Source: an uncultured Pseudomonadota bacterium (GTDB lineage Bacteria; Myxococcota; UBA796). From it: a stretch of 7,885 nucleotides of DNA. A program made the position numbers and the translations under genes. Shown piece after piece: positions 1-6,344 of this stretch. The stretch lies in NCBI GenBank assembly GCA_913040875.1, contig CAJWHX010000143.1, forward strand, positions 1 to 7,885. The letters run 5' to 3'. The notes under the pieces were generated by a model. The model saw only the letters and a program-made list of their open reading frames with translations. It was not told the origin of the DNA and made no database searches. The stretch's first letter is position 1, and the number at the start of each line of letters is the position of its first letter.

Positions 1-1001
1 TTGCAAACAACCCCAATCTTAAGAGGCTCCCTCAAAACATCGGTCAACCCGAGACCCTTCAGATTGTTTCTCTTGCCAACAACCGACTCTTAGACATCCC
101 AGACAGCATCGGAGACTACAATCACATCACGGAACTGAATGTTGAAGGCAATCAGCTAACTCAACTGCCTTCGACCATCTCGAATCTAATAGAATTACAA
201 GCCCTCAATCTGTCCAACAATCCATATAGCTCACTACCACCAGAAGTGGGTACCCTCAGCAATCTACGTTCGTTGACTTTACATCATCTACCAAATCTAA
301 AAGCCTTACCAATCTTTTCCAACCCTAAAACACTCGAACGACTATCCATCTTAGACTGTCCAAATCTCACAGAAATCACAGAAGATATCCTCCTAGCATC
401 CAAACTCGTGGAACTAAAAATTCAAGCAACAGGTATAGAGAGATTGCCTTCGCAATTATTGAGTTTGCCCAGACTACACGATGTTAAAATTCGTATGAAC
501 CCAAATCTTAGAGAACTCCCCTCCGACATTGGCCACAACGATGCCCTGCGAATACTAAGCATGGATCAAAACAACATCTACATCATTCCAGAGGATCTCG
601 GCCTGCTAAATAGTCTTGAAACACTCAGCCTAGACGAGAATAAAATTGTGACCCTTCCCTCAGCGATCTGCTCACTGCCAAGACTGGAAAAACTCTCCCT
701 CTCTGACAATCAGATCTCCCATCTCTGTGATAACCTCGCAGCTTTACAAAAACTTCGAATGCTCAATATCAACTCCAATCCAATTCACACCCTCCCACCA
801 TCGATAGGAGAGTTACAAACTCTCGAACACATCAATCTTTGGGATGTCCCGTTGCTAACCGAGCCCACTCCGCTCTATGAATTGACCAATCTTCAGGTAC
901 TGTGTTTGAATCCTGCAGATTACTACCCTTCTCCTCAAATCATTCGCAACATCATAAAGAATATCCCATCTCGAGTGGATATCCTCACAACGGATGGATG
1001 A
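1..1001 (+). CDS. Leucine-rich repeat protein, 5' end outside window
   Basis: The reading frame is open from the window edge (first full codon at base 3) to a TGA at 999-1001, giving 332 C-terminal residues. About 13 repeats of 23-24 residues follow the bacterial pattern LxxLxLxxNxLxxLPxxIxxL, for example LQALNLSNNPYSSLPPEV, LETLSLDENKIVTLP and LRMLNINSNPIHTLP. Such repeats form a curved solenoid that normally binds proteins. The last ~30 residues lose the pattern and probably cap the solenoid. No catalytic domain is visible in this part, and the N-terminus, which would show any signal peptide or partner domain, is missing. A GTG at 246 lies in mid-repeat and is not a real start. The next gene begins one codon after the stop in the same frame, so the two are probably co-transcribed. 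The family call is secure; the binding partner is unknown. Confidence 0.93.
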   Translation, partial: ANNPNLKRLPQNIGQPETLQIVSLANNRLLDIPDSIGDYNHITELNVEGNQLTQLPSTISNLIELQALNLSNNPYSSLPPEVGTLSNLRSLTLHHLPNLKALPIFSNPKTLERLSILDCPNLTEITEDILLASKLVELKIQATGIERLPSQLLSLPRLHDVKIRMNPNLRELPSDIGHNDALRILSMDQNNIYIIPEDLGLLNSLETLSLDENKIVTLPSAICSLPRLEKLSLSDNQISHLCDNLAALQKLRMLNINSNPIHTLPPSIGELQTLEHINLWDVPLLTEPTPLYELTNLQVLCLNPADYYPSPQIIRNIIKNIPSRVDILTTDG

Positions 1002-1004
1002 CAG

Positions 1005-1850
1005 ATGATTTTCTTTTGGATGGCGTGCGGATTCAATCCTTCTGAGCCGATAACAGAACAGGACTCTGTATCTGCAGTTGTGACAATCTCTGCAGGCACC
1101 TATCAAATTGGTTCATCAAAGGAACTGAATGTACCACACACACTTCAGAGAACAGTGACACTGACTTATGACTTTGTAATTCAAAGTACCGAAGTCACCT
1201 ATAAACAATGGCTTGCAGTCACGCCAAATCTTCCAAACCAATACTGTGAATCGGGAATACAATCACACCGCATGAGTCCCACTAATCCTGTACGATGTGT
1301 ATCTTGGTGTGATGTTATCGTATTTTCAAATCAAAAGAGTATCTCCGATGGTTATGACCCCGCATACATCATAAATGAAGCCTTTATATCGAATATTGAC
1401 ACGATTTATTGCAATGAACAGGCTCAATTTGTACGATTAAACCAAGACTCCAATGGTTGGCGATTACCGACAGAAGCAGAATGGGAGATAGCCGCAGCTA
1501 TAGATTTGGAAGAAAATGACGAACGTGCATGGTACAAAGGCAACTCAAACGGACATCCACATCCAGTTGCACAATTCGAGCCTAACAAATGGGGGCTATA
1601 TGACACTCGAGGCAATGTATTTGAATGGATCTGGGAGCGATTTGGAGATTATGAATTGAGAACCGTTACAGACCCATTCCATTTTGAAGTGCCATTGATT
1701 GAGGTGTATACACGTCCCATCAAAGGAGGGTCTTATCTAAGTCCAAAAACTGCCCTCGCACCATACAACCGTCCTAATGCTTCCCCTTCGATGATGCATC
1801 CTGCAATCGGATTTCGCCTTGTTCGAACCAACGTATCAAATGATAATTGA
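1005..1850 (+). CDS. FGE/SUMF1-like domain protein, possible lipoprotein
   Basis: 281 residues matching the formylglycine-generating-enzyme-sulfatase fold. Visible signatures are GTYQIGS (31-37), EVTYKQW (63-69), NPVRCVSWCD (94-103), GWRLPTEAEWE (151-161), WGLYDTRGNVFEWIW (196-210), KGGSY (240-244) and GFRLVR (269-274). True FGEs carry two active-site cysteines just after the GGSY/GGSW motif. Here that stretch is SPKTALAPYNRP with no cysteine, so conversion of sulfatase cysteines to formylglycine is unlikely. The domain more probably has a binding or structural role, as in many bacterial relatives. The N-terminus MIFFWMAC resembles the end of a lipoprotein signal with Cys8, but it is far too short for a normal signal peptide. 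The ATG at 1005 follows the LRR stop by one codon, with only a weak GGA at 996-998 as ribosome site, so translation may be coupled to the LRR gene. The fold is confident; export is not. Confidence 0.88.
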   Translation: MIFFWMACGFNPSEPITEQDSVSAVVTISAGTYQIGSSKELNVPHTLQRTVTLTYDFVIQSTEVTYKQWLAVTPNLPNQYCESGIQSHRMSPTNPVRCVSWCDVIVFSNQKSISDGYDPAYIINEAFISNIDTIYCNEQAQFVRLNQDSNGWRLPTEAEWEIAAAIDLEENDERAWYKGNSNGHPHPVAQFEPNKWGLYDTRGNVFEWIWERFGDYELRTVTDPFHFEVPLIEVYTRPIKGGSYLSPKTALAPYNRPNASPSMMHPAIGFRLVRTNVSNDN

Positions 1851-1854
1851 GGAG
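1849..1854 (+). promoter_or_regulatory. Ribosome binding site for the twin-CX3C lipoprotein gene
   Basis: GAGGAG overlaps the TGA stop (1848-1850) of the preceding gene. It lies 5 nt before the ATG at 1860 and 8 nt before the adjacent ATG at 1863. Either start fits, and the 8-nt spacing slightly favours 1863. Confidence 0.7.
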
Positions 1855-1859
1855 ATTCG

Positions 1860-2195
1860 ATGATGTATCGACCATTGATCATGGTTCTGATGTGTACGTT
1901 TGCCTGTAGAAAAACTAGAACCACACCTGAAATGATTATCGATAAACCATCAATGGTCACCAGCCACTGTGACGTTGGTCTTGAGTACTGTCCACCACCA
2001 GGTTCCACCAAAGGAGTGTACGAGGCCGCCCATTCCGCGGTTGGCGATTGTCTCACTGGATGTATAGATGCCAATCAAACCGAAGACCGCAATGATGAAG
2101 ATATTTGGAAAGACTGTGCCCTGATCTGTGACCAATCGCCTTACTTAGAACTGATTCCAACGCCAACCTCAATTGATATCCAAGTGCTCGAATAG
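1860..2195 (+). CDS. Small cysteine-rich lipoprotein with twin CX3C motif
   Basis: 111 residues. The N-terminus MMYRPLIMVLMCTFAC has a basic residue, a hydrophobic stretch and a plausible lipobox (TFAC) with Cys16 as the lipidated residue, so the mature protein is probably anchored in the envelope. After Cys16 there are six more cysteines at 37, 44, 64, 68, 86 and 90. The last four form two CX3C motifs (CLTGC and CALIC) 17 residues apart, a spacing that suits a helical hairpin closed by two disulfides. The segment between them is acidic (EDRNDEDIW). I do not recognise the family. The gene follows the FGE-like gene by 9 nt with a good ribosome site and ends 9 nt before an inverted repeat that separates it from the next lipoprotein. 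The coding call and export are well supported; the function is unknown. Confidence 0.82.
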   Translation: MMYRPLIMVLMCTFACRKTRTTPEMIIDKPSMVTSHCDVGLEYCPPPGSTKGVYEAAHSAVGDCLTGCIDANQTEDRNDEDIWKDCALICDQSPYLELIPTPTSIDIQVLE

Positions 2196-2204
2196 TACCA
2201 TCAA

Positions 2205-2222
2205 CTTCCTTGGATAAGGAAG
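2205..2222. repeat. Perfect inverted repeat CTTCCTT-GGAT-AAGGAAG
   Basis: Two 7-bp arms (2205-2211 and 2216-2222) flank a 4-nt loop, just after the stop at 2195. No T-run follows, so a classical intrinsic terminator is doubtful. The repeat ends 17 bp before the extended -10 element (TGC at 2240-2242) and covers part of the usual -35 zone, so it could be an operator for the next gene or a weak transcript-end hairpin. Confidence 0.55.
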
Positions 2223-2239
2223 ACGCAACGGATGTGAAG

Positions 2240-2248
2240 TGCTATAAT
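2240..2248 (+). promoter_or_regulatory. Extended -10 promoter, TGCTATAAT
   Basis: A perfect TATAAT (2243-2248) is preceded by TG one base upstream, the extended -10 signature that can work without a good -35. No TTGACA-like hexamer sits 16-18 bp upstream. The expected transcription start is near 2255, giving a leader of roughly 17 nt to the ATG at 2272. Confidence 0.65.
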
Positions 2249-2260
2249 ATTATCAACACC

Positions 2261-2266
2261 AAGGAG
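2261..2266 (+). promoter_or_regulatory. Ribosome binding site AAGGAG
   Basis: A strong Shine-Dalgarno match 5 nt before the ATG at 2272. It fixes the start of the downstream lipoprotein gene. Confidence 0.8.
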
Positions 2267-2271
2267 ATCTC

Positions 2272-2547
2272 ATGACACGCATCACTATACTATCCAGCTT
2301 ACTCATGCTCACCGCTTGCTTTGAAGAAAAAGATTACTGTGACGAATATGTCGATTACATGTGTGAATGTCATGCGGACGACCCGAATTACGATTGCGCC
2401 ACTCAGCAATCCATTTATGAAGATGCCACACTCGACCAACAAACTGCCTGCGCGCTTACTCTCGATGAACAGTTGATCGAGGATGAAGAGAATGGTTTGG
2501 ATTGTGAACTTGGTTCAGATACCGGTACAAGTGATACCGGCGTTTAA
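2272..2547 (+). CDS. Small six-cysteine lipoprotein with Asp-Thr-Gly tail
   Basis: 91 residues. MTRITILSSLLMLTAC is a textbook lipoprotein signal with lipobox LTAC and Cys16. The mature part is very acidic and has six cysteines at 23, 31, 33, 42, 60 and 78, enough for three disulfides, as expected for a protein folded outside the cytoplasm. It ends in GSDTGTSDTGV, a low-complexity Asp-Thr-Gly tail of a kind I associate with predicted surface proteins of myxobacterium-like bacteria (recollection, not checked). The gene has its own extended -10 promoter and a strong ribosome site, so it can be expressed separately from the upstream operon. Its TAA stop overlaps the TAA of the convergent DHFR-LRR gene by four bases (TTAA), leaving no room for a terminator between them. 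The lipoprotein call is firm; the role is unknown. Confidence 0.88.
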   Translation: MTRITILSSLLMLTACFEEKDYCDEYVDYMCECHADDPNYDCATQQSIYEDATLDQQTACALTLDEQLIEDEENGLDCELGSDTGTSDTGV

Positions 2548-5408
2548 GTCGTCTCCTCAAGCGGTTTCGTTTCTGGTTCAGTCAGCACAATTGCATTGAT
2601 CAGACGCTCAAAGGAATCTGGAATGAACTTGCCCTTTTGAACCAAATGCGTATCGCTCATTTCAATACTGAGATAGTTCAACTGTCTAATCCATGACGAC
2701 ATTGGGTATATCATTTCAAACTGTTTTTTGACCAGTATGAGATGCAATCGTCGAAGATTGGGAGTAACCGGGAGCGTATCGGAGCCTGACAATCGATTCG
2801 CCCAGAGCGAAAGTGACCGTAGGGAATTTGACCAACGACTTGGCAACTGAAGATCTCCGGAGATTCGAATAGAACAATCTTGAAGAGTAGAAAGATACTC
2901 AAAATCCGACAAGTCCGTTATCGAATCTATTGACTTAACCACTCTCAGTTTCGAATTGGGAGCAAACTGAATCTCTTCATACTTCACGCTATATAATTCC
3001 AACACTTCGACAGATGCAGGTATGACCAACTTCTTCACCACTGCTTGAGACAGTACCAATTCTTTAATATTCGGCAACTGCTGAATTTGTGTGTGCAACC
3101 GTTCCCAATCCATATCCAGTTCAGTTTTAGGCCTGCCATTGGGACTACTATTAGTATAGCAGCGCCATTCCTCACTCGTATATTCACGGGTAAAATCCAT
3201 TCCCAACACTTGTAGACGTAACAATTTCGAACAGTGATCCAATCCCTCAATGTGCGTTAGCCGGCGACAATCTTTGATAGCAAGCGAATGCACTGGATTG
3301 CTCTCTGGAATAAAAACCTGCTGTAGTTCCGGGCACCATTCCAAACAGACATGTGTATCTCCACCAGTTGGATAGCTCGTCAATGTTTCATCACAATAAT
3401 AATGACTCTCTATCGTGTATTTCTCACTCGACTGACCATATCTAGTCCAATTGTCAATCAGGCTGTAACGTTCTTGATCCGACAAATGGAGAGGGTTGAC
3501 TTCATCTACCACCCAAGACATCCATCGATCAAAATATTGTAGGAACGATGGATACACACCCTCGATCAACACACGGGCCTGTGTAAAATCTTGCTCCTTA
3601 GCGCAGAGCAACTCCAAGATCTTATGCAAGTGTGGAGAATCCATCAATGCCCGAACTCCTCGTAAAAATGCACATACTCCCGATATTTCGGAGCCATTAT
3701 AACGCTCAAAGAGGAATCCAAAAGTACCCTCCAAACGGATTAGGTTAGGCAATCCTTCCACGACATCACATCGTTCCAAATAAGAACTTTCCCAACGACG
3801 GGCATAAAGATGGGTCAAAGACACAGGCAATCGAACAAGGCTTGTGATGCTCTCCAAGACAATCAAATGCGACACTTGCATCTCAGTCAAATCCATCTCA
3901 GCATCCAACGTCAACACGATTAGATACGTAGAAGAATCCCCAAAGGCAACAGGCTTCATCGACAGACCAGACACCAATGCATTGTATATATACTGTTCTT
4001 GATCTTCTCTAGAAGTATCCGCTGACCAATTAAAAAGACCCTTTGGTACGTCGATAATCCGCTCACAGACCAACAGTCCATCTACACAATCGACAGTTGC
4101 ATACCCACTCAAGTCATTCCAACGAACAGACCAGCCTTTTGCTTGATCAGCCTCTTTATGGTTGTTTTGGAGATAAGCCATCACAGTCGGTTGTACCAAG
4201 ATAAACTGTGGTGACACCACCCGTTCGCCTTTATGCAGCGGAAAGAACACGTCAATCCAAGACAATGTATCGGATAACGCCAGTTTCCACTCTGCTTGTT
4301 CACCTCTGTACAAAGCATCGTATCGATTGCGGTGCCCCTTCAAAAATGAAAACTTTGAAACAAGCACGACCCACAGTCGATCCTCATACCGATGTTGACT
4401 ATACTTATCTCTTGGTTCAAGTTCATCCGTATCAAAACTATACCCAAAACTTTCTGTAGGACCATACGCCTGCTCACAAGACTCCAATTCTATCACTCGA
4501 AATGATTCCAGTTCATCCAACAATTGACTCCAATGGTCTGGGTAGTCTCCATAGTCAACCATGAAATACTCGTCTGTTACACCATCATCGATCTGCACAT
4601 AAATATCCGAATACGAGCCTGCACCATCGTCATAGGTGTAGTCCACCCACATTGAAACATTAGAAATTTCAGGATCTCCACTCTGTACTGTATTGGAATT
4701 ATAGACATTAAGTCGCTCGAGAGTATGTTGACGTATAAACATCCACTGGAGATACTCGTCGTGTGAACTTTCAGCATCATAAGCGTGAGGCTCCAAACTA
4801 TCTACTTCTATACGACCCAAAGAAGAGGTATTCAAACACTTATCTTCGTAAACGGCTTCTTCTCCTGCGAAAGCTAGAATACAAGCATGAAAATCATCTA
4901 GATGGGATACAAAACCATTGAATGGTCGTATTTTCTGCAACCGTTGAAAGGTGACATCGGGATGCTGTTCTTCCCAAACGACAGGCCATTCATTTAAATC
5001 CTTCAGTGGCAAAAAACGATCGCATCCATAAGTTCCAGGTATACGTGAGAGAACAAACTCATCAATAATCGAAAGTGTCGCCTCAATTAGTGTTGCGCCA
5101 CCGATGATCCAAATTATTTTTCCAGGATGGATGTATTGCAAATCTAGAATTCGCTGTATGATATTGCCTTGGATCACACCATCGGCTTCTGAACAAACGT
5201 CTGGATTTCGGGTCACCACATAGGAGAGTCTATCGGATACCGGATGCCCGAGTTGTGAATCCTGCCATGTCGTCCGTCCCATGACCATCACGTGTCCTTT
5301 GGTCTGGTCCATAAACCATTGAAAGTCCACAGGAATATGTGGCCACGGCATTTTACCATTTAGTCCTACTCCACCAGATTCATCACAGGCTAATATTGCT
5401 TTGATCAT
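2544..5408 (-). CDS. Dihydrofolate reductase domain fused to LRR-like protein (954 aa)
   Basis: Residues 1-160 are a DHFR domain, the NADPH-dependent enzyme that makes tetrahydrofolate. Visible landmarks are KMPW (19-22), the catalytic acid Asp28 in PVDFQWF, MGRTTW (43-48), Arg60, IIGGA (101-105) and SRIPGTYGCDRFLP (121-134). Against E. coli DHFR, Tyr100 is replaced by Ile108 and Thr113 by Ser121. Normal DHFRs end near residue 160, but this frame runs on for about 790 residues. Residues ~200-330 are rich in acidic and aromatic residues. Irregular LRR-like segments appear at ~505-570 and ~685-920, such as HSLAIKDCRRLTHI, IKELVLSQAVVKKLVIP and NSLRSLSLWANRLSGS. I see no signal peptide or membrane segment, so the protein is probably cytoplasmic. 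The start lies 11 nt after the upstream gene's stop with a weak ribosome site (TTGAGTG), suggesting coupled translation. No thyA lies next to it within the window. The DHFR call is firm; the tail's function is unknown. Confidence 0.9.
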   Translation of the reverse strand: MIKAILACDESGGVGLNGKMPWPHIPVDFQWFMDQTKGHVMVMGRTTWQDSQLGHPVSDRLSYVVTRNPDVCSEADGVIQGNIIQRILDLQYIHPGKIIWIIGGATLIEATLSIIDEFVLSRIPGTYGCDRFLPLKDLNEWPVVWEEQHPDVTFQRLQKIRPFNGFVSHLDDFHACILAFAGEEAVYEDKCLNTSSLGRIEVDSLEPHAYDAESSHDEYLQWMFIRQHTLERLNVYNSNTVQSGDPEISNVSMWVDYTYDDGAGSYSDIYVQIDDGVTDEYFMVDYGDYPDHWSQLLDELESFRVIELESCEQAYGPTESFGYSFDTDELEPRDKYSQHRYEDRLWVVLVSKFSFLKGHRNRYDALYRGEQAEWKLALSDTLSWIDVFFPLHKGERVVSPQFILVQPTVMAYLQNNHKEADQAKGWSVRWNDLSGYATVDCVDGLLVCERIIDVPKGLFNWSADTSREDQEQYIYNALVSGLSMKPVAFGDSSTYLIVLTLDAEMDLTEMQVSHLIVLESITSLVRLPVSLTHLYARRWESSYLERCDVVEGLPNLIRLEGTFGFLFERYNGSEISGVCAFLRGVRALMDSPHLHKILELLCAKEQDFTQARVLIEGVYPSFLQYFDRWMSWVVDEVNPLHLSDQERYSLIDNWTRYGQSSEKYTIESHYYCDETLTSYPTGGDTHVCLEWCPELQQVFIPESNPVHSLAIKDCRRLTHIEGLDHCSKLLRLQVLGMDFTREYTSEEWRCYTNSSPNGRPKTELDMDWERLHTQIQQLPNIKELVLSQAVVKKLVIPASVEVLELYSVKYEEIQFAPNSKLRVVKSIDSITDLSDFEYLSTLQDCSIRISGDLQLPSRWSNSLRSLSLWANRLSGSDTLPVTPNLRRLHLILVKKQFEMIYPMSSWIRQLNYLSIEMSDTHLVQKGKFIPDSFERLINAIVLTEPETKPLEETT

Positions 5409-5419
5409 AGTACACTCAA

Positions 5420-6133
5420 CTAAGACAGGGTTGCTCCCTCAAGTGTACTTCTTTGAAACCAAAACTGCAACGGCTCTTCTGTCACACGATGTTTGGCACA
5501 CACCAACACAGGATCCATCGTAGAATCAATCAATGCTGCATTATCCGCGTCAAAGTGAAAGGTTTTTAACAGCTGATTGGCAACCGACGCATCGACCACC
5601 TTAATGGGAGTACTCTCCAAGCGACCTAAAAAATCTTCAAGCACCTGTCTTGATGCATCGACTATTCCTTTCCAATTCCAGGTTAGACGAGGATATCCAA
5701 AATAGTCATGAGTATGGTAATACAACGGTCCGCAGAGCAACAAACGCTGTGCCTTCGCCTCTACGTATCCATGACTTCGATCACTGATAATAACTTGCTC
5801 TTGCAACTCAGATGAAGGCAAGGGTCTGTCGAACATTTTGGCAAATACCTGATCCGATAGCACCTCAGAATCAATGCGACTAAATCCTGAGGGGACAGAC
5901 TCTTCTATATGTCCTGGATGATACATATCAAAATACAACTCTACAAATTTTTCACCCGTGAGATCCATTATGGCATAGCCATCTAAAAGATTTCCCTCTG
6001 TACGAAAACTCCCCATACGTTTGTAGCGAATAAACCCATGAGTCTCCGACACCAACTGATGTAAATAGCTCCGTTCGCCGATGGGCGCATCACATCGAAT
6101 GGGGTTGTCTATGGTTCCAAGTGTCGATATCAT
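5420..6133 (-). CDS. Uncharacterised protein upstream of DHFR-LRR gene (237 aa)
   Basis: I do not recognise a named family. Starting from the ATG at 6133-6131 the protein has 237 residues. Stretches that look conserved by composition are NPIRCDAPIGERSYLHQL (residues 10-27), GSFRTEGNLLDGYAI (41-55), ELYFDMYHPGHIEE (65-78) and a Trp/Tyr-rich block, PLYYHTHDYFGYPRLTWNW (136-154). Histidines, aspartates and tyrosines are frequent, but no catalytic motif can be named. There is no signal peptide or membrane segment, so a soluble cytoplasmic protein is likely. The start was chosen because AAGGA (6145-6141) lies 7 nt upstream of it. An in-frame ATG at 6157 would add eight residues but has no ribosome site and sits almost on a possible -10. 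The gene precedes the DHFR-LRR gene by 11 nt, so the two are probably one transcript and may act together. Confidence 0.78.
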   Translation of the reverse strand: MISTLGTIDNPIRCDAPIGERSYLHQLVSETHGFIRYKRMGSFRTEGNLLDGYAIMDLTGEKFVELYFDMYHPGHIEESVPSGFSRIDSEVLSDQVFAKMFDRPLPSSELQEQVIISDRSHGYVEAKAQRLLLCGPLYYHTHDYFGYPRLTWNWKGIVDASRQVLEDFLGRLESTPIKVVDASVANQLLKTFHFDADNAALIDSTMDPVLVCAKHRVTEEPLQFWFQRSTLEGATLS

Positions 6134-6140
6134 CCTGCAA

Positions 6141-6145
6141 TCCTT
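6141..6145 (-). promoter_or_regulatory. Ribosome binding site AAGGA deciding the start at 6133
   Basis: On the minus strand AAGGA stands 7 nt before the ATG at 6133. The alternative ATG at 6157 has no comparable site, so the shorter protein is preferred. Confidence 0.65.
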
Positions 6146-6186
6146 GTTGGAAATCATTCAGTTATATTGCTCTCTTTACAGAGCGT

Positions 6187-6204
6187 GTATCCGAATTCGG
6201 ATAC
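6187..6204. repeat. Perfect 18-bp palindrome GTATCCGAATTCGGATAC
   Basis: Every base pairs with its mirror base, centred between 6195 and 6196. The length and lack of a spacer fit a binding site for a dimeric regulator better than an RNA hairpin, because a folded RNA could not close a loop without losing central pairs. It lies 54 bp upstream of the minus-strand start at 6133, overlapping the likely -35 zone of that gene. No regulator gene is in the window. Confidence 0.7.
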
Positions 6205-6283
6205 TGAATCATAGTATTGTATGTAAACGCTAGATGCTCTCATAAACCAAGTCACTATAGCGTCTTTATGTAAGTAGGCACTT

Positions 6284-6297
6284 GTATCAGAATACGG
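6284..6297. promoter_or_regulatory. Second operator-like site GTATCAGAATACGG
   Basis: It matches the first 14 bases of the 18-bp palindrome (GTATCCGAATTCGG) at 12 of 14 positions. It also contains its own short inverted repeat, GTAT-CAGA-ATAC (6284-6295). It sits directly upstream of the possible plus-strand -10 TATAAA (6301-6306), a good place for a repressor. This is an inference from similarity only. Confidence 0.4.
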
Positions 6298-6344
6298 TCA
6301 TATAAATTCTACTACCCCGATATCCTTAGAACAATAAACGATTC

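Larger units (their letters stand above)
6158..6344. promoter_or_regulatory. Divergent intergenic control region
   Basis: This AT-rich stretch of 187 bases between the divergent genes has no credible coding frame. It must carry promoters in both directions. A possible minus-strand -10 is TATAAC (6166-6161), with a poor -35 overlapping the 18-bp palindrome. A possible plus-strand -10 is TATAAA (6301-6306), without a convincing -35. A GCTCT/AGAGC inverted repeat (6169-6173 and 6180-6184) and an interrupted one, ACGCTA (6227-6232) with TAGCGT (6258-6263), are also present. The promoter assignments are tentative; the operator-like repeats are clear. Confidence 0.5.

Noticed and set aside
246..1001. 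LRR protein starting at GTG 246
   Set aside because: The same frame is open and shows regular LRRs back to base 3, so this GTG is internal.
1005..1850. Active formylglycine-generating enzyme (sulfatase activator)
   Set aside because: The catalytic cysteine pair is absent after the GGSY motif and no sulfatase gene is in the window.
2518..2540. GATACCGG direct repeat with a CCGGT/ACCGG hairpin as a terminator
   Set aside because: The stem is only 5 bp with no T-run; the repeat simply encodes the Asp-Thr-Gly tail.
3351..4459. Plus-strand open frames opposite the DHFR-LRR gene
   Set aside because: Short, no ribosome sites, no protein-like pattern; shadows of the long minus-strand frame.
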